From NCBI GenBank assembly GCA_015501055.1, contig JADNYV010000026.1, positions 248,001-312,000 of the forward strand: a stretch of 64,000 nucleotides of DNA. The letters run 5' to 3'. Below are positions 1 to 11,328 of the stretch, in pieces. The notes below the pieces were generated by a model, which made no database searches, was not told where the DNA came from, and worked only from the letters and a program-made list of their open reading frames with translations. Origin of the DNA: Mucidula mucida. Taxonomy: Eukaryota > Basidiomycota > Agaricomycetes > Agaricales > Physalacriaceae. Position 1 is the stretch's first letter, and each line of letters begins with the position of its first letter. The translations under genes were made by a program, and so were the position numbers.

Positions 1-479
1 AGCGTGAAGCTTAGACTATTAGTACAATTGACGTGCAACGGGCGGGTAGGGGATCGCATTCACACCAAGGGTATTTTTCACACGCCTCTATCCTCCTGTG
101 CACCTCACTGACCCACTGCTTGTGGATCACTTGAGCATTAGCCAATACCATCAAGTCCCAACACATACAGCCGCTGCCGCGACATTGCTGGCGTCGAGTC
201 ATTTTCCGTATATGATAGCTGTTAGATAGACCCTTTGGTACAGACATCTTCTGATACGTGCAGGCGCCCATCGATCCAGTAATGCCACATCAATATGCCA
301 ATTTTTGAGCCGTAACTTAAATTGCAGTGGTACGTGCTATCGTTATTTAGAATGAAGATGTGGAAATCGGATTGCGGACGATAGGGTCGACGAGTGCGTA
401 CCATAAACGGCTTGTCGCCCACATGTTGTTTACGATACGAGAAATACAGTCAGTGTATACTTATCATCGATAAGGTTCC
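1..479. other. unassigned sequence 3' of the P450 gene
   Basis: This stretch follows the P450 stop codon on the minus strand and reaches the window edge. Short open frames exist on the minus strand, but none has a recognisable domain, signal peptide or clear splice continuity. It could hold part of another gene that continues off the left edge. Nothing firmer can be said. Confidence 0.4.
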
Positions 480-2276
480 CTAGGCGTCGTATGGTATGTC
501 CTCCACAACCATGATCAACTCCTTCGTTTTCGTATTCCGTGGGCTGATAGCGCACTCAAATCTGGCGGGATAAACGACCGCTCCTCCAAAGTAGTTTACC
601 TCGGGAATGATAGGTTGGCCGTTAGCATCAAGCTTCTTGTCAATGGAGAGGGTCGCAAGCGCGTTGGACACGACGAGGAAGAGCGTTGAACGGGCGAGCC
701 TCTCACCAGGACACACACGGCGACCGAAACCAAAAACGAATTCAAGAGGGTCTGTCTGAGGAGAAGGCCCTAGAAACCGTTCAGGACGGAACTGGTTGGG
801 ATCGGCGTAGATAGATGAATCGCGAGTAAATGCCCTGTAGGGAAATATCAGTGACCGCGTTCGTGAGTGCATTGGGGTTTAGGCTGTGTACCAGACATTG
901 GGTATAATGATAGTTCCTTTTGGAATGTAGTATCCATGATACTCTCCATTTTCACTGGCACTGTGTGGCATGGCCTGCGGCGCGATAGGAGCCCATCGCT
1001 GCATCTCCTTGATGAGGGCGTTCACATACGGCAACCTTAGACGGTCCTCCCACGTCGGTAGAGTGTCATGTCCAATAACACTGTCGAGCTCCTGTTGTGC
1101 GCTATGCTGCGCCTCTGGGAACAAAGTCATGCAAAGGAAGAATGTACTGAGCGCAGCGACAGCGGTGTCGGCACCACCAGTGTATAGAGCTTCGGCTGTC
1201 CACGCGAGAAGGTTCTCTTCGTGTTCACCACGATCGATCTCACCGCCGACAAAAGATGGACGAGCTGTTCCTTTAGTCTGTGGAAAAGCGCATAACAGTA
1301 AGAATACAAAAAGTGTCCATAACAGCAAGGGCTCTAACCAACTGTTCCCTGACCATATTCATTGGCTTTGTGAGGACTTCGTCGACACTTGCACGCATAC
1401 GGTCCGCCGTGTCCATCCAACCTGTACCGGGGAACCAGCGCGGAACGTATGCCACTAGAAAAAGATGACTAACATAAATCATGGAGTACAAGCTATTGAA
1501 TCACTTACGTAGTGGAATGAAATCAACCAAGAAATTCCCCGGTGTAGTAGTCTACGTTCGGACTGGTTAGACTTGGAGCACGCCAACTTGCAGATATCTA
1601 AAGCTCCCCTTGTTAAGGTCGGTGTTGACGCGCTCGATGAGGTCAACGTACTCGTCTCTTCCGGGTGAGACGTCGTGACCATAAACGATCCTCAAAATGA
1701 TCGTGCCTGCAAGCCTGAAGAAATAAGTCGAAGTGCCAGGACGAAGGATGAAGACATTACATGCGCAAATGATACTTGAAATCGTCTGGTGAATCAATGA
1801 CACGGCGCAGGAAGCTACTACTTGTGCTCCTCCATGTGGATGTAAGTCTCTAATGCAGCAGGAGTGCCTACGGCGTTCAACATCATCGTTCGAGCTGGCC
1901 GGAAGTACTTGTGGCTAGCATTGTACATAATAGGGCTGTCCTTCCATCCCACAATGTTGTTCGCGAAGTGCTGGCGAGGACGATCACTGTATACCGCGCC
2001 CAAATTGTCGAGTAAGTCTTGGGCAGCTTTTAGCGAGTTAAGTATGATAATGTCGGTACCGGCGACATTAACGTAAACGATCTCGCCGTACTGTTCACCC
2101 CATCTAGTGAAAGTAAGCCAGTTCTGGCTGCTGGGCCATGAGAGAAGACTTCCGATAAATGGGTAGCTTGGTGGGCCAGGCGGCAGCCGCTTGTCGCTTT
2201 TCAGTACATATAGCAGCGAAGTAAAGCCAACAATGGCTACGGTAATGAAAACAAGGCTGAGATCGGTTGAGAACAT
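480..2276 (-). CDS. cytochrome P450 monooxygenase (microsomal, apparent frameshift)
   Basis: Heme-thiolate monooxygenase, multi-exon. The N-terminus starts with a hydrophobic anchor of about 25 residues followed by the proline hinge LPPGPPSYPFIG, typical of ER-bound fungal P450s. Further along come the oxygen-binding helix I motif (GGADTAVA), the ExxR helix K motif (EMQR in KEMQRWAP), the PERF region (FRPERF) and the heme-binding loop FGFGRRVCPGERLA with its cysteine ligand, so the fold is complete. The style resembles the large agaricomycete families that include CYP5144, but I cannot assign a family number. After the first exon (ends ...HMEEHK) the frame runs into TAG TAG near 1815. The expected continuation FLRRVIDSPDDF sits one frame over, and no intron of plausible size joins them. 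The gene therefore carries either a one-base insertion or a sequencing error. The substrate is unknown; no biosynthetic cluster is evident beside it. Confidence 0.9.
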
Positions 2277-4362
2277 CGTAGTGATGAAGTAAGTTCAAGG
2301 CGGCAAGAAGTTAACAGCGCAGAAAGACAGTCTCCACAGAGCCATATGATGTTGCCGTTGATTGGCTACCGGAGTACCTAGGTTGTAAAGGCCAAGCACA
2401 TGATGCTCTGAAGCTTTTGGAGGTTTGTCGGAGAAGGTCATAGGTGACGTCACAGTCACGCGAACCCTTCTGACTTTAAATTCTCACGACCAGCTTAAAC
2501 TTCAATCACAGTGTCGGGCGAGAGCACAGCGCACATCAGATCATCTCATGCTGCTCATCAGCGATGTTGTTCGACGATCCCATGACTCTTCTCTGCTGCG
2601 ACTTGGGATGCGACTCTTCTTTTGACGGCTATCCCAGTAATATGCAACTGATTGCCATTGACGCCCAAAAAGCGCGGATTGTAGTGAGGCAATTTGGCCG
2701 CCCATTTCGCATATCGGCTTCCATGCAACGCCCATTTCACTTCCCGAGACTACTTAGACTAGCCGTGAAAGCCCTCCCGGTGATCAATCTCTAGTACGAT
2801 TCACCAGCATGCCCCAAGGAGGATCATCAGGCCAAGTATGACCGGGATACTACTCGTCGAAGACTGCATTCTTTCTATCTCATTGGGTCAGTACAGAGTA
2901 ACGGCTTCATCATAATGATCAACCCCGCGCTTGATCATCTCAAGAAGTCACTCTACGCGCTTATAACAATACGGCGTTCTTGTCTCCACGATAATGAGTG
3001 TTTCTCTCTCCTCTTCAATGACTTCCAGTATGCGATGGCATGCGACTCGCTGTGGGCCGTAAGTTCTTTCTCAGGTTTTCGCGCAATGGAGAACTCACCG
3101 TTTCACAAAGGCGGACATGCGACGAAACTGAGATTCCAACCCTCCTGTTTGACAGCCCGAGAGTGAACCCTCTAGACGTCTACTTCAATAATCTTGGCTC
3201 TGACGACAGTCCACCTTCGTGCGTTCTTCCCCCCTGTTTTGTTCGTCGCCACAATTCGATGCCCTAGGTATGAACATGCTACTGGACGCCCTTCGACTCG
3301 TGTGACCCCACAGTCCATTACGTACACGTTCAAAACGTCTTGTTCAATGCGGCGGAACGTTGTTAGTGTCGTGCCCGGGACTAACTCAACGCAAGCAATG
3401 CCATACCGGCTTCATATCACCAAGAATGCTGCAACATATACCACAAGTATTTGTGAGTTTATTCCGTGCCGCTCCTTCCTTATTGAATGTCATCTGACGC
3501 GTCTCCGCTAGCTATTCAGCGACACGATGGAGGGATGATCGGCGACTTTGAGTGTGTATCGCGTTCTTTACCGCGTCCCGTCTAATGAGTGCGATCGCAG
3601 GACTGGATATACACAGAAGAGTGGCTCTGTGACCATGCGAGGGCAGGGCTTCATCATAACCGAGGTTCTGACCCGTTCGAATATATGTGTGGGGCGGGGC
3701 GTTCCGTGGAAGGAGCGTCAGAGGCAAGTGCGTACGATTCTCTTCCCGGGTGTTTGCCTGCCTTTTTGCTTCGCCAATCCATGTCCGCATCTTGATCACG
3801 ATGCTGATCATCATTTTGTCCAGGCGTCGAAGAACGTTTGGCAGTGGAAGCTAGGGCACTATACAAAGCGCATATTCTGGGATGTCACGAACCCGGGGGT
3901 GATGACGGTGAGTTGTTGATCTTGGCCTTGATTGAGAATAGTGGGCACCTCATTTCTATATCAAAACAAGCGGTGCACATTGATTCTTCCGGCGCCTGTG
4001 TTCATCATTGCTCTTGCTAATATTCTATGCAGTGTTATTCGTCCAACACTTGGGATCGTGCTGTGTGTCTCGCGGTCTTCACATACGCTTCCTCCGATAC
4101 TTCAAAGACGCTCGAGATATACCCAGAGGGCCACGAGGTCATCGAGGACATTCTAATCTCCGCGCTGATTTTGGAGAGATGGAAATTGGAGATGGTGATT
4201 TGATTACCGGGATCGCGGCCTATAGCTTACCTTGATGGCCACGAATATTCAAGTCTTCGCCATGACTGATGTAGATGCTCAAGTTCGACGTTTGATATTG
4301 AGGTGAATCAAATTCTCATGAAAAGAGGGAACGAACAGTTGTTGGTATCACTTCGTGCTTGT
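2277..4362. other. 2.1 kb region with no assignable gene
   Basis: This lies between the P450 start and the S28 peptidase stop, both on the minus strand. Several plus-strand open frames of 60-120 codons occur (for example around 2564-2794, 2915-3267 and 3548-3919), some of them overlapping or adjacent with GT/AG signals nearby. I recognise no domain in any of them and cannot build one continuous protein. It may be a decayed gene or a gene of an unfamiliar family. Confidence 0.35.
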
Positions 4363-6580
4363 CTAGGCTGCCCATTCCTGCAACCAGGTGTGCATGGAAG
4401 CCAAAGCCTGCTTGTGGAGAGCACCGATAGTCGGGTCGGAGGCTCCTCGGGCAGCAGAAAGATCGGAACAGTGGAACCCATCGGACTCCACGATAGGCTG
4501 CCTATCAGTGCTCGCGACGTTGACGCCCTCGGCCGACATGGTGGCCTCTCGCCACGGGTCTCCTACAACAGGAATCAGTAAAGACGAAAGCCATCCAATA
4601 TGGGAGACGCGTACTCAAACCAGTTGCGAAGAACAGTCTGTCGACATTCACCGAAAATCCGGCATAATCCGTGTTTACATGTTCAACGTTGGGCAATGGT
4701 AGGCTCGGGAAGGCGTCCTTGAACATCAGCTGGCATTGGCGCTACTCCGGGTGTTAGCCAGTCATCAAGCCATGAACATCCGCTGAAACTTACCGGATCG
4801 TACCCGGTGTCAACGTTGACTAGTCGCGACACCAGTGGGTTGATATCGACGACATCTTTGGGAGGTCCATCCTTCGTGAATCGTTGAGTTGCTGCGAGCA
4901 ACGTTTTCAACTGGCTTGGATTCATACCTGATAATAGCCCACTTCGTTACATCTAAGATCATGCATGTCAGAACTCGGTTTTCCCAGGATGGAGAGAGAA
5001 TTCTTACACAATCCAGAACCACGAACGAGAGGCATTATCTACATCTGTGTTGGTATAAAACTCGCTATCCGGGTCATATGTGCCTAGACAGTCACTGCAA
5101 AGGATTAGGATCGCAGAAGAATGTCGCAAGCGAGTACGCGTACACCGCGTTGCTGTCGCCGCAGACTATAAGAAGCATAAGCACCTTTAAAAACGATTGA
5201 TAGGAAACGACACACGATCTGCATAGTAACCCTCCTTCCAAAACGCGCCCCACGCAGTAAGCGCATTGTCCAGACCCCATCCTTCGGCGGGGGCCACTTC
5301 GCCATCTTTGACTTCCAGCGCGTCGCAGAAGTCGTAGAACTGTGTCCCAGGACCAGAATTAGTCTGCAGAGATTGCCAGTCCCAGAGGTTATTCCTCACT
5401 GGTGTAAAGATTCATCGATGTAAGAAGAAAATGATTGTTGTACACTTACGAGCCCCCGCGACATCGTCCAGATGAGTCATTTCCCCAAGACCAAAGACAT
5501 CTTTGAGCTCATTGATTGCGGTCTCGTTGCTACCGGAAAACGTTTCGTCGACATGCGCAATCACCGCGGCGACGTCGGCAGAGCAGTTGACGGGCATATT
5601 CTGCCTGATCGGCTCGAAGTATTTCCAGAAGTCTCTGCAAAGCGCATGTCAACGCAATGCAGGCCGAAGATCACGCAAGAGCAACATACGTGATAGCTTC
5701 CACTACAGCAGAAGAAGCATAACCCGCCCAGAATAAACCAGGCTTACTATAGAACCGATGTGAACAACTGTAGCCTTTAGGAAAGTCGTGTTACTCACTT
5801 GACCATGGTCCAACTCGTCAGAGCACCTGTTGCGCGTTAAGGAGCAGGTACGAATTCCAACTTCTACTCGCACCTGAGTAGCTCCCCCCGATGAGAATCC
5901 ACGGCGCTTTGTCGGGACCAACTTCGGTTCCATTGGGCATGGCAAGAGCAACGTTGTTCGCGAAATAATCCAAGTCGTCGATGGCCTGCTGGATGGTGTG
6001 ATACTTGAGGCTCGCCGGTGTGAGGTCAGGGTACGGGTTGCTTAATCCATAGAAACGATGCTCCAGCACAATGGTCGCGCCACCCTCTTGTTGGGCGATA
6101 AGGCCGTTGATGGTCGCGTTAGTCAGGTAGGCGGTATACGCTATGAATATCCATGAGATACGAGAATTTGACGCGTTTGATAGTTACGAACGGGCCGCGT
6201 TAGCCTCGCCGGGTGTCATGAGGATAATAGGACCACCTTCGGATAAGCAGATCAGCACAAGTAACAAGAAAAGAAGAAACGCCATGCTAACCTGGCTCAT
6301 AGAACTCCCATGTGTGCCAAAATCGTTGCTGGAAAGTGCCCTTGGAGGGGTCGGTGTGGTCGATGAGCTGATCGAAGTAATAGGTCGTGTTCAGAGGTGG
6401 CAAAGCGTCTGCAGCTTTGGAGCGGAACGCTTCAACGCGTCTGTCGGGTATTTCGATGACAGGCGCGAGCGGAATAGCTGGCGCATTGCCGTGGGCGCGA
6501 CCATTCGGGAGGGCAGCTTGGACGGCGGAGAAACAAGAGGTCAAAAGAGCGGACGTCAATAGCACGTGTAGTGGGGCCAT
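4363..6580 (-). CDS. serine carboxypeptidase S28 family protein (prolyl-type), secreted
   Basis: Secreted serine peptidase of family S28, the lysosomal Pro-X carboxypeptidase/DPP2 type, which removes residues next to proline. The start ATG (6578-6580 on the plus strand) opens a signal peptide ending near SAVQAALP. Then follow the family hallmarks TYYFDQLIDH and TFQQRF. The next exons carry GGPIILMTPGEANA, VLEHRFYG and the nucleophile motif GGSYSGA (serine). The C-terminal exons carry NPLVSRLVNVDTGYDP and the histidine region ESDGFHCSDL, and end in HTWLQEWAA and a stop. Many short introns interrupt the gene; the one after SYSGA restores LTSWTMVKPG. All catalytic regions are present, so it is probably active. 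It likely serves extracellular proline-rich protein digestion. Exon borders are approximate. Confidence 0.92.
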
Positions 6581-7242
6581 CCTGGGGGGAAGGAATGGTA
6601 CACTTGGAATGGTGCCTCTGCACCTGTCCTAGTTAAATAGCCTAGCCTTACGTTTTTGATGCAAGAATGAGAAGCATATGGTTCCGCCTATGCCCGCGAG
6701 GTGAAGTGCGTGATTGGAGAAAAGAAGCTCTATAACAACCATCTGACGAAAGCTAGAACAATCGTCGGGAGCACCCTGAAGGGGCCTTGAGCGTTTGCTT
6801 TCCTAGCGGTCCCACGCGGTAAGAAAGATAGCGTGATCTCTACTCTAGAGCGGAGCGCACCATCTTCGTATTTACCCGTAAATCAAGTTTCAGAGTATTC
6901 GGGATGGCGCATCCCTGCCCTAAGAGAATGTTGCGAAAACTTCTGCGCGTTTGAGACCTCGGAGTTGTCAATGGGCGGTCATCGTGTCGCGCTGAGCTGA
7001 GGAGAACATCAGTCACGGAGGCCGAGAGGCAAAGAGAGGCGGGTCGGGGGCACATACAGGAAGAATTAATCATATACACTGCATGCTACATTCGGCTATT
7101 ATGGGAAAGTCACGATCATGACGGTGAGGGTCAGAATCAAAAGCGCCAAATTAGGCCAATCTAAAAGACCACAACAATCAAACAACAATCATCACACTTC
7201 ATGTTCTCTCATATCATCTCACTACTACTGTATTGGTAAGTA
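6581..7242. other. intergenic, upstream of S28 peptidase
   Basis: Presumably contains the S28 promoter (transcribed leftward) and the 3' end of the neighbouring pseudogene. No recognisable coding region, repeat or RNA gene was seen. Confidence 0.4.
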
Positions 7243-8176
7243 TCAGGAGTACCTATCACATTGGGATATGGAAAATCGACGTTTGCCATCAAAGGCAAAA
7301 TCAGAGGAGGTGTAGGTAACATCCAGTCTCCAATGTGTTAGCCGTCGAACAAATAAGAAAACAGACATCACAGCAATAACATCAGCAAGCGGATGTTGCC
7401 CCTCCTTGATGTCAATGCCACTGCCAATGGTGTCCGCTACCGCCACGTTCAGGTGTTTGCTGAATTCGTGGTACATGACACTCTGAGCCGTGTCGATTAA
7501 TGATGGCAGGAACTGGGGCGTCGGGCTTAGGCAAGTTGATACCTCCTGGCGAGCAACTGCCTAGTGTACTCCAAATTGGCCACCATTGGTCATGTTTGGC
7601 TCGTCGAGATGTCCAGCAAAATGACGTCGATGGCACCTTGCACGCCAGGGCCTATCTTGACGCTGTCTCTAGATCCGACTCTGACTCTGATGGCATACGC
7701 GGCGATCTCTGGCGTGGAATGAGCCGCCACGACTATGTTTGTGACCAAGCATACCGAGTGCAGACCTGAGATGCAAGACCCCCTACATTTTTTTCAGAGT
7801 TGTCTTCAATTTCAAAACATCATGCTGCAAAGAATCAGTGGAACACTGGAAACTCATGCGACACCTACAAACCTCATATTCTGCCGCGCGCACTAGATAT
7901 TCCGTTATCCTTGCCAGCAGTTGTTTTCTTTCGGCCCACCACATGTCGCTTTCTTGAGTGTGACTTTGCATTATAATGTCGATAATGCCTTCTATCGACG
8001 AGCGTGGTTCTTTGGGCGGTTCTTCCGGTTCCAAATATTCGCAAGGGGAAAATTTGTCCGACCGCGCTCGTCTTAATCGTCCTATGCAGGTTACCTGCAA
8101 GGGTAACCACGGGCACCGGTAGACGAGGCAGACGACGACGCGCGAGAATTAGACGAGACAGCCTGAGACGGTGCAT
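7243..8176 (-). pseudogene. decayed paralogue of the unknown protein at 9954-10877
   Basis: The minus strand encodes, in broken frames, the same protein as the plus-strand gene at 9954-10877. Matching blocks in order: an arginine-rich N-terminus resembling a mitochondrial presequence (from the ATG at 8176); a helical block with AERKQLLARITEYL (partner: KERQHWLATTEKLN); an intron after ...AAEYE at the same place as in the partner (...LIVKFE); then LHLRSAL, identical in both; PGVQGAIDVI (partner AGVQNAINAI); and the C-terminal block MYHEFSKHLN...IDIKEGQHPLADVIAVMSV...FVRR...DVTYTSSDF. An in-frame TAG lies just before LHLRSAL, and the frame changes after DVILLD and near the N-terminus. It therefore looks inactivated, unless several sequencing errors coincide. 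Start and end are best estimates. Confidence 0.7.
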
Positions 8177-8442
8177 AGAGGTCAGGGGAAAGGTTGAAAG
8201 AGGTGATTCAGATCGGATGATGATCGCTCAAGAACTTACCGGAATTCAGTTGCCGGCGGCTATACACATTCCCAAATGGGATCACAACATCCAGACGCCC
8301 TTTCCTCCATCCACCGAAAGCGCGCCCCATATGAGCCTACAAAAGCGCGCAAGGTCCTCCTCGTTGTCGTCACTATCGTCTGCGTCACCCCCGCCGACGT
8401 CCACTAGAAAGCGAGGTCCTCATTTAGCACTACCTCCCTCCA

Positions 8443-9686
8443 ATGGCAGCTAATCCGAGCCCCGCAGCCAAACTAGAGACGAAAGAATGTCCTATATGCT
8501 CCGAGCACATCCCTGTCCGGTTATTGCAGAAACACACACTCCTCGAATCGCAGCGCGTCGACCGGATAATCGATAGCATTGGATCGACAGAGGTCCTCTA
8601 CGATGATCTGGAGGAGGGGTACGTTCTCGTACTATTACGCCGACTTGATAGAATGAAAGGACAATTCATTAGGTCTAGTACGCAACGACGACGCTCTGCT
8701 ATACGCGCCCAGAAATCCATCTCATCCACGCGCGACCGCACGGAAATTCAGACGACGAAGACCCTCCAGTCCATCAAGAAAAACCGCAAAAAACGCTATG
8801 CGGGTCTGCGTGAGATGACCAAGGAGATCGAAGAGGGCTATGTCCCTCGCGCAGGACCCAGCCGGCATAACATTGTATGTCCTGTTTGCCTTGGGACGGT
8901 GTCAGGAGACCAGGACGTGCTCGATGCGCATGTGGACGCCTGTCTCGCCGACGCGTCACGCAAGATGGAAGAGGAGCGACAGAGACGCGAGATGGAGGCG
9001 GAAGAGGAAGAGTGGGAAGAGGTAGATGAAACTATCATTGGGAATGTTCGAGGTTCGTGGCGTTACCTTTTTTTGTTTTCTCTGTCTAACGTCAAGTTCT
9101 AGGATCAGGTTTTCACACACGAGACCACAACGAGCAGGACGTCGAGGAGGCAATCGACGTTGACGGCGACGATGACGCTTTTGGATGTGCGCAGTTTACA
9201 GAGGGCGATATTCTACCATTGGCACTTCCGGGTCCGCCGCCTCAGGACGTTCCAGTCGACATCGAAAACGACGACGATGAAACGCTTCGCGAGTTGGTCG
9301 CCGCCGGAAAGACGAAGAAAGGGAAAACGCGGACCCAAATTGACGGTCTTGACGCCGTAAAGGCCAAGATGGACGAGGTGATGGGTGTCGGGGACACGGA
9401 TCGGATGGATCTCGCCATATTAACAGCGAAACAGTCTGGCAGCAAACGCGCATTAGTGTCGGCTCTCGAGGAGAAGGTGAAGCATCTGGAGGCGTCCAGA
9501 GTTTCAGCAACAACATCTCTATTGTGTCGCATCTGCTTGGATCCCTATAACGAGCCTACTGTATCGACGGGCTGCTGGCATACGTGTTGTCGGGAGTGCT
9601 GGCTTCGATGCTTGGGATCCACGAAGCTCTGCCCCATATGTAAACGTATCACTGGAGCAACAGATTTACGACGCGTGTACCTCTGA
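8443..9686 (+). CDS. RNF220-type RING finger E3 ubiquitin ligase
   Basis: Predicted E3 ubiquitin ligase of about 397 residues from two exons (intron 9053-9102, 50 nt). The last 50 residues are a C4-type RING very close to the C-terminal RING of animal RNF220: CRICLDPYNEPTVSTGCWHT, then CCRECWLRCLGSTKLCPICK, with the family-typical terminal DLRRVYL. The N-terminus has a CPIC...H element (CPICSEHIPVRLLQKH), and a central CPVC...H...C zinc element lies near residues 145-170. Basic and acidic coiled regions lie between. RNF220 in animals ubiquitinates nuclear substrates and binds Sin3B; the fungal role is unknown. The ATG at 8443 is the first in this frame after a stop. An upstream serine-rich frame beginning at 8331 (KRARSSSLSSLSS) looks like a plausible N-terminus but lies in another frame, so an unseen first intron is possible. 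Confidence 0.88.
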
Positions 9687-9953
9687 GATCGCTTGGTTTA
9701 GTGTTGGGGCTTGCCTTATTGTTGTAGATCATGCTTTAATTATCGTTACAAATGTCAGCAATAACATGTAGAATAAATGCTTGCTTTCTCGTGGGCACTG
9801 GTGGCGAAGCGCAGACGATAATGATGGCAGCCGCGATTAGAACATTGCGGCTTTGTAGGCTCATATGGGAGGATGTTGTAATGTATGTACTGCCGCCGGC
9901 AACTCTAAAAATTGGGGTCTGGGGAACCTGTCCAACCTTGAACGTTGACCACC

Positions 9954-10877
9954 ATGTTCGTCACTCGATCCAATCTCTCCTTTAGATTGACCTCTGGGCT
10001 CTCCCTTGCGGGTAGAATTCAGCGAATTCACACCGATGATCCAAATAATACGGTAAGACGCTTCCCTTACATGGCCGGACAAGTTGACACCTTGCCAATA
10101 ACTTTCCAGGAAATTACCAGGCAAAACTCTTTTATCTCAGAGGCTGGCTTCCGCATGGCCCTAGCCGACCAGCGTCACGATATGTTAGCTGCCACGCAGA
10201 AGGAGCGTCAACATTGGTTAGCCACCACGGAGAAGCTCAACTGTCAGATCAAGGAGGATGCACGACTGATTGTCAAGTTCGAGGTGCGTGCTACATAGAG
10301 AGTTCCCGACGTTCAATTCATTTTCTGCACAGTACAACGCGATCGCCTCCCAAGTCGAGCTGCAACGAATTATGGGAAACCTCCACCTACGATCAGCATT
10401 AGGTATGTGTGGCCAAGGCAATCTGTTACAGTTGCTCACTCAGACATGGCAGAAATCATTTCCTTTAGTGTGCACACGCGACTAGGACATAAGGGCAATG
10501 CCGGTGTCCAGAACGCCATCAATGCCATTGCCTCTGGCACTCTCGACAACCGTACGGCCGCCAGGCCTAATGGCACTGTCGGTGTTGTCTATGCCGATGC
10601 TCGCGCAGACATAGAAGCACGTCTCAGCTGGCTGGCAGGCCTTGTTCCACAATCCATCGACAAGGCGGTCGGTTTACTATACCACGAGGTCTCCAAATAC
10701 GTCCATGGTCAACAGGCCGACCCGATCCGCATCAAAGAGGGCGATCACTCAGCAGCGGAAGTTGTTGCTGTCTTGTCCATATTGGTTTTTGCCCGTCGAC
10801 GATTGAACTTTCCGGTTGATGTCAGATACACCTCCACTGATTGCTCTAAGGACTTTTTAATATCAGAATTAGATTGA
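9954..10877 (+). CDS. unrecognised protein, putative mitochondrial presequence plus coiled-coil
   Basis: Gene of four exons giving roughly 250 residues. Exon 1 (ATG at 9954) encodes a basic, serine-rich leader (MFVTRSNLSFRLTSGLSLAG) that resembles a mitochondrial targeting peptide. After an intron beginning GTAAGA, exon 2 encodes charged helical sequence (LADQRHDMLAATQKERQHWL) likely to form a coiled coil. Exon 3 encodes VELQRIMGNLHLRSAL. A 41-nt intron leads to the last exon with GVQNAINAIASG, ARLSWLAGLVPQSIDKAV, IRIKEGDHSAAEVVAVLSIL and a C-terminal FPVDVRYTSTD. I know no family with this C-terminal block. A broken copy lies in opposite orientation at 7243-8176; blocks conserved between the two mark the probably important parts. 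Mitochondrial location is inference only. Confidence 0.7.
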
Positions 10878-11328
10878 TATGTATTACTTTTGTTGTACTT
10901 CTTTATGGCAGCTGGAGGTGAACCGTTGTAATAGAATTGAGTTTGAAGTATACTGTGTGTATGGGGAGCCCGTCGCAGGGGACACAATGTGTTGAGGTCT
11001 CAGACCTCAGAGCGGTGTTTAAGCCCATAATTCGTGTATGAGTGTTTTAGCATTCACTAGTACGCGATTCTACTCTCAAAGGTACACGCGACGCAATTTT
11101 GGGTTGATGCACTCTGATAGTTTAGTGTGGTCACTGCGATGGGAGAGGCGGGCTGCGAGTGAATTTCGATAGCCCAGGCCATGGTCAAAACACCCGAGCT
11201 CACGAGAGAGTAAACACGCACACAAGACTGTAGTGTATCGGCGGAAGACGTTTTTCCAGACAATTCCATCCTTTAGATTTAGCAATGTAAGTAATAACTT
11301 GTAAGACGACGTATATCTCCAGATAAAT
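10878..11328. other. convergent intergenic region
   Basis: Lies between the stops of the unknown gene (plus) and AFG1 (minus), so it should contain two polyadenylation regions. No other feature was seen. Confidence 0.4.
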
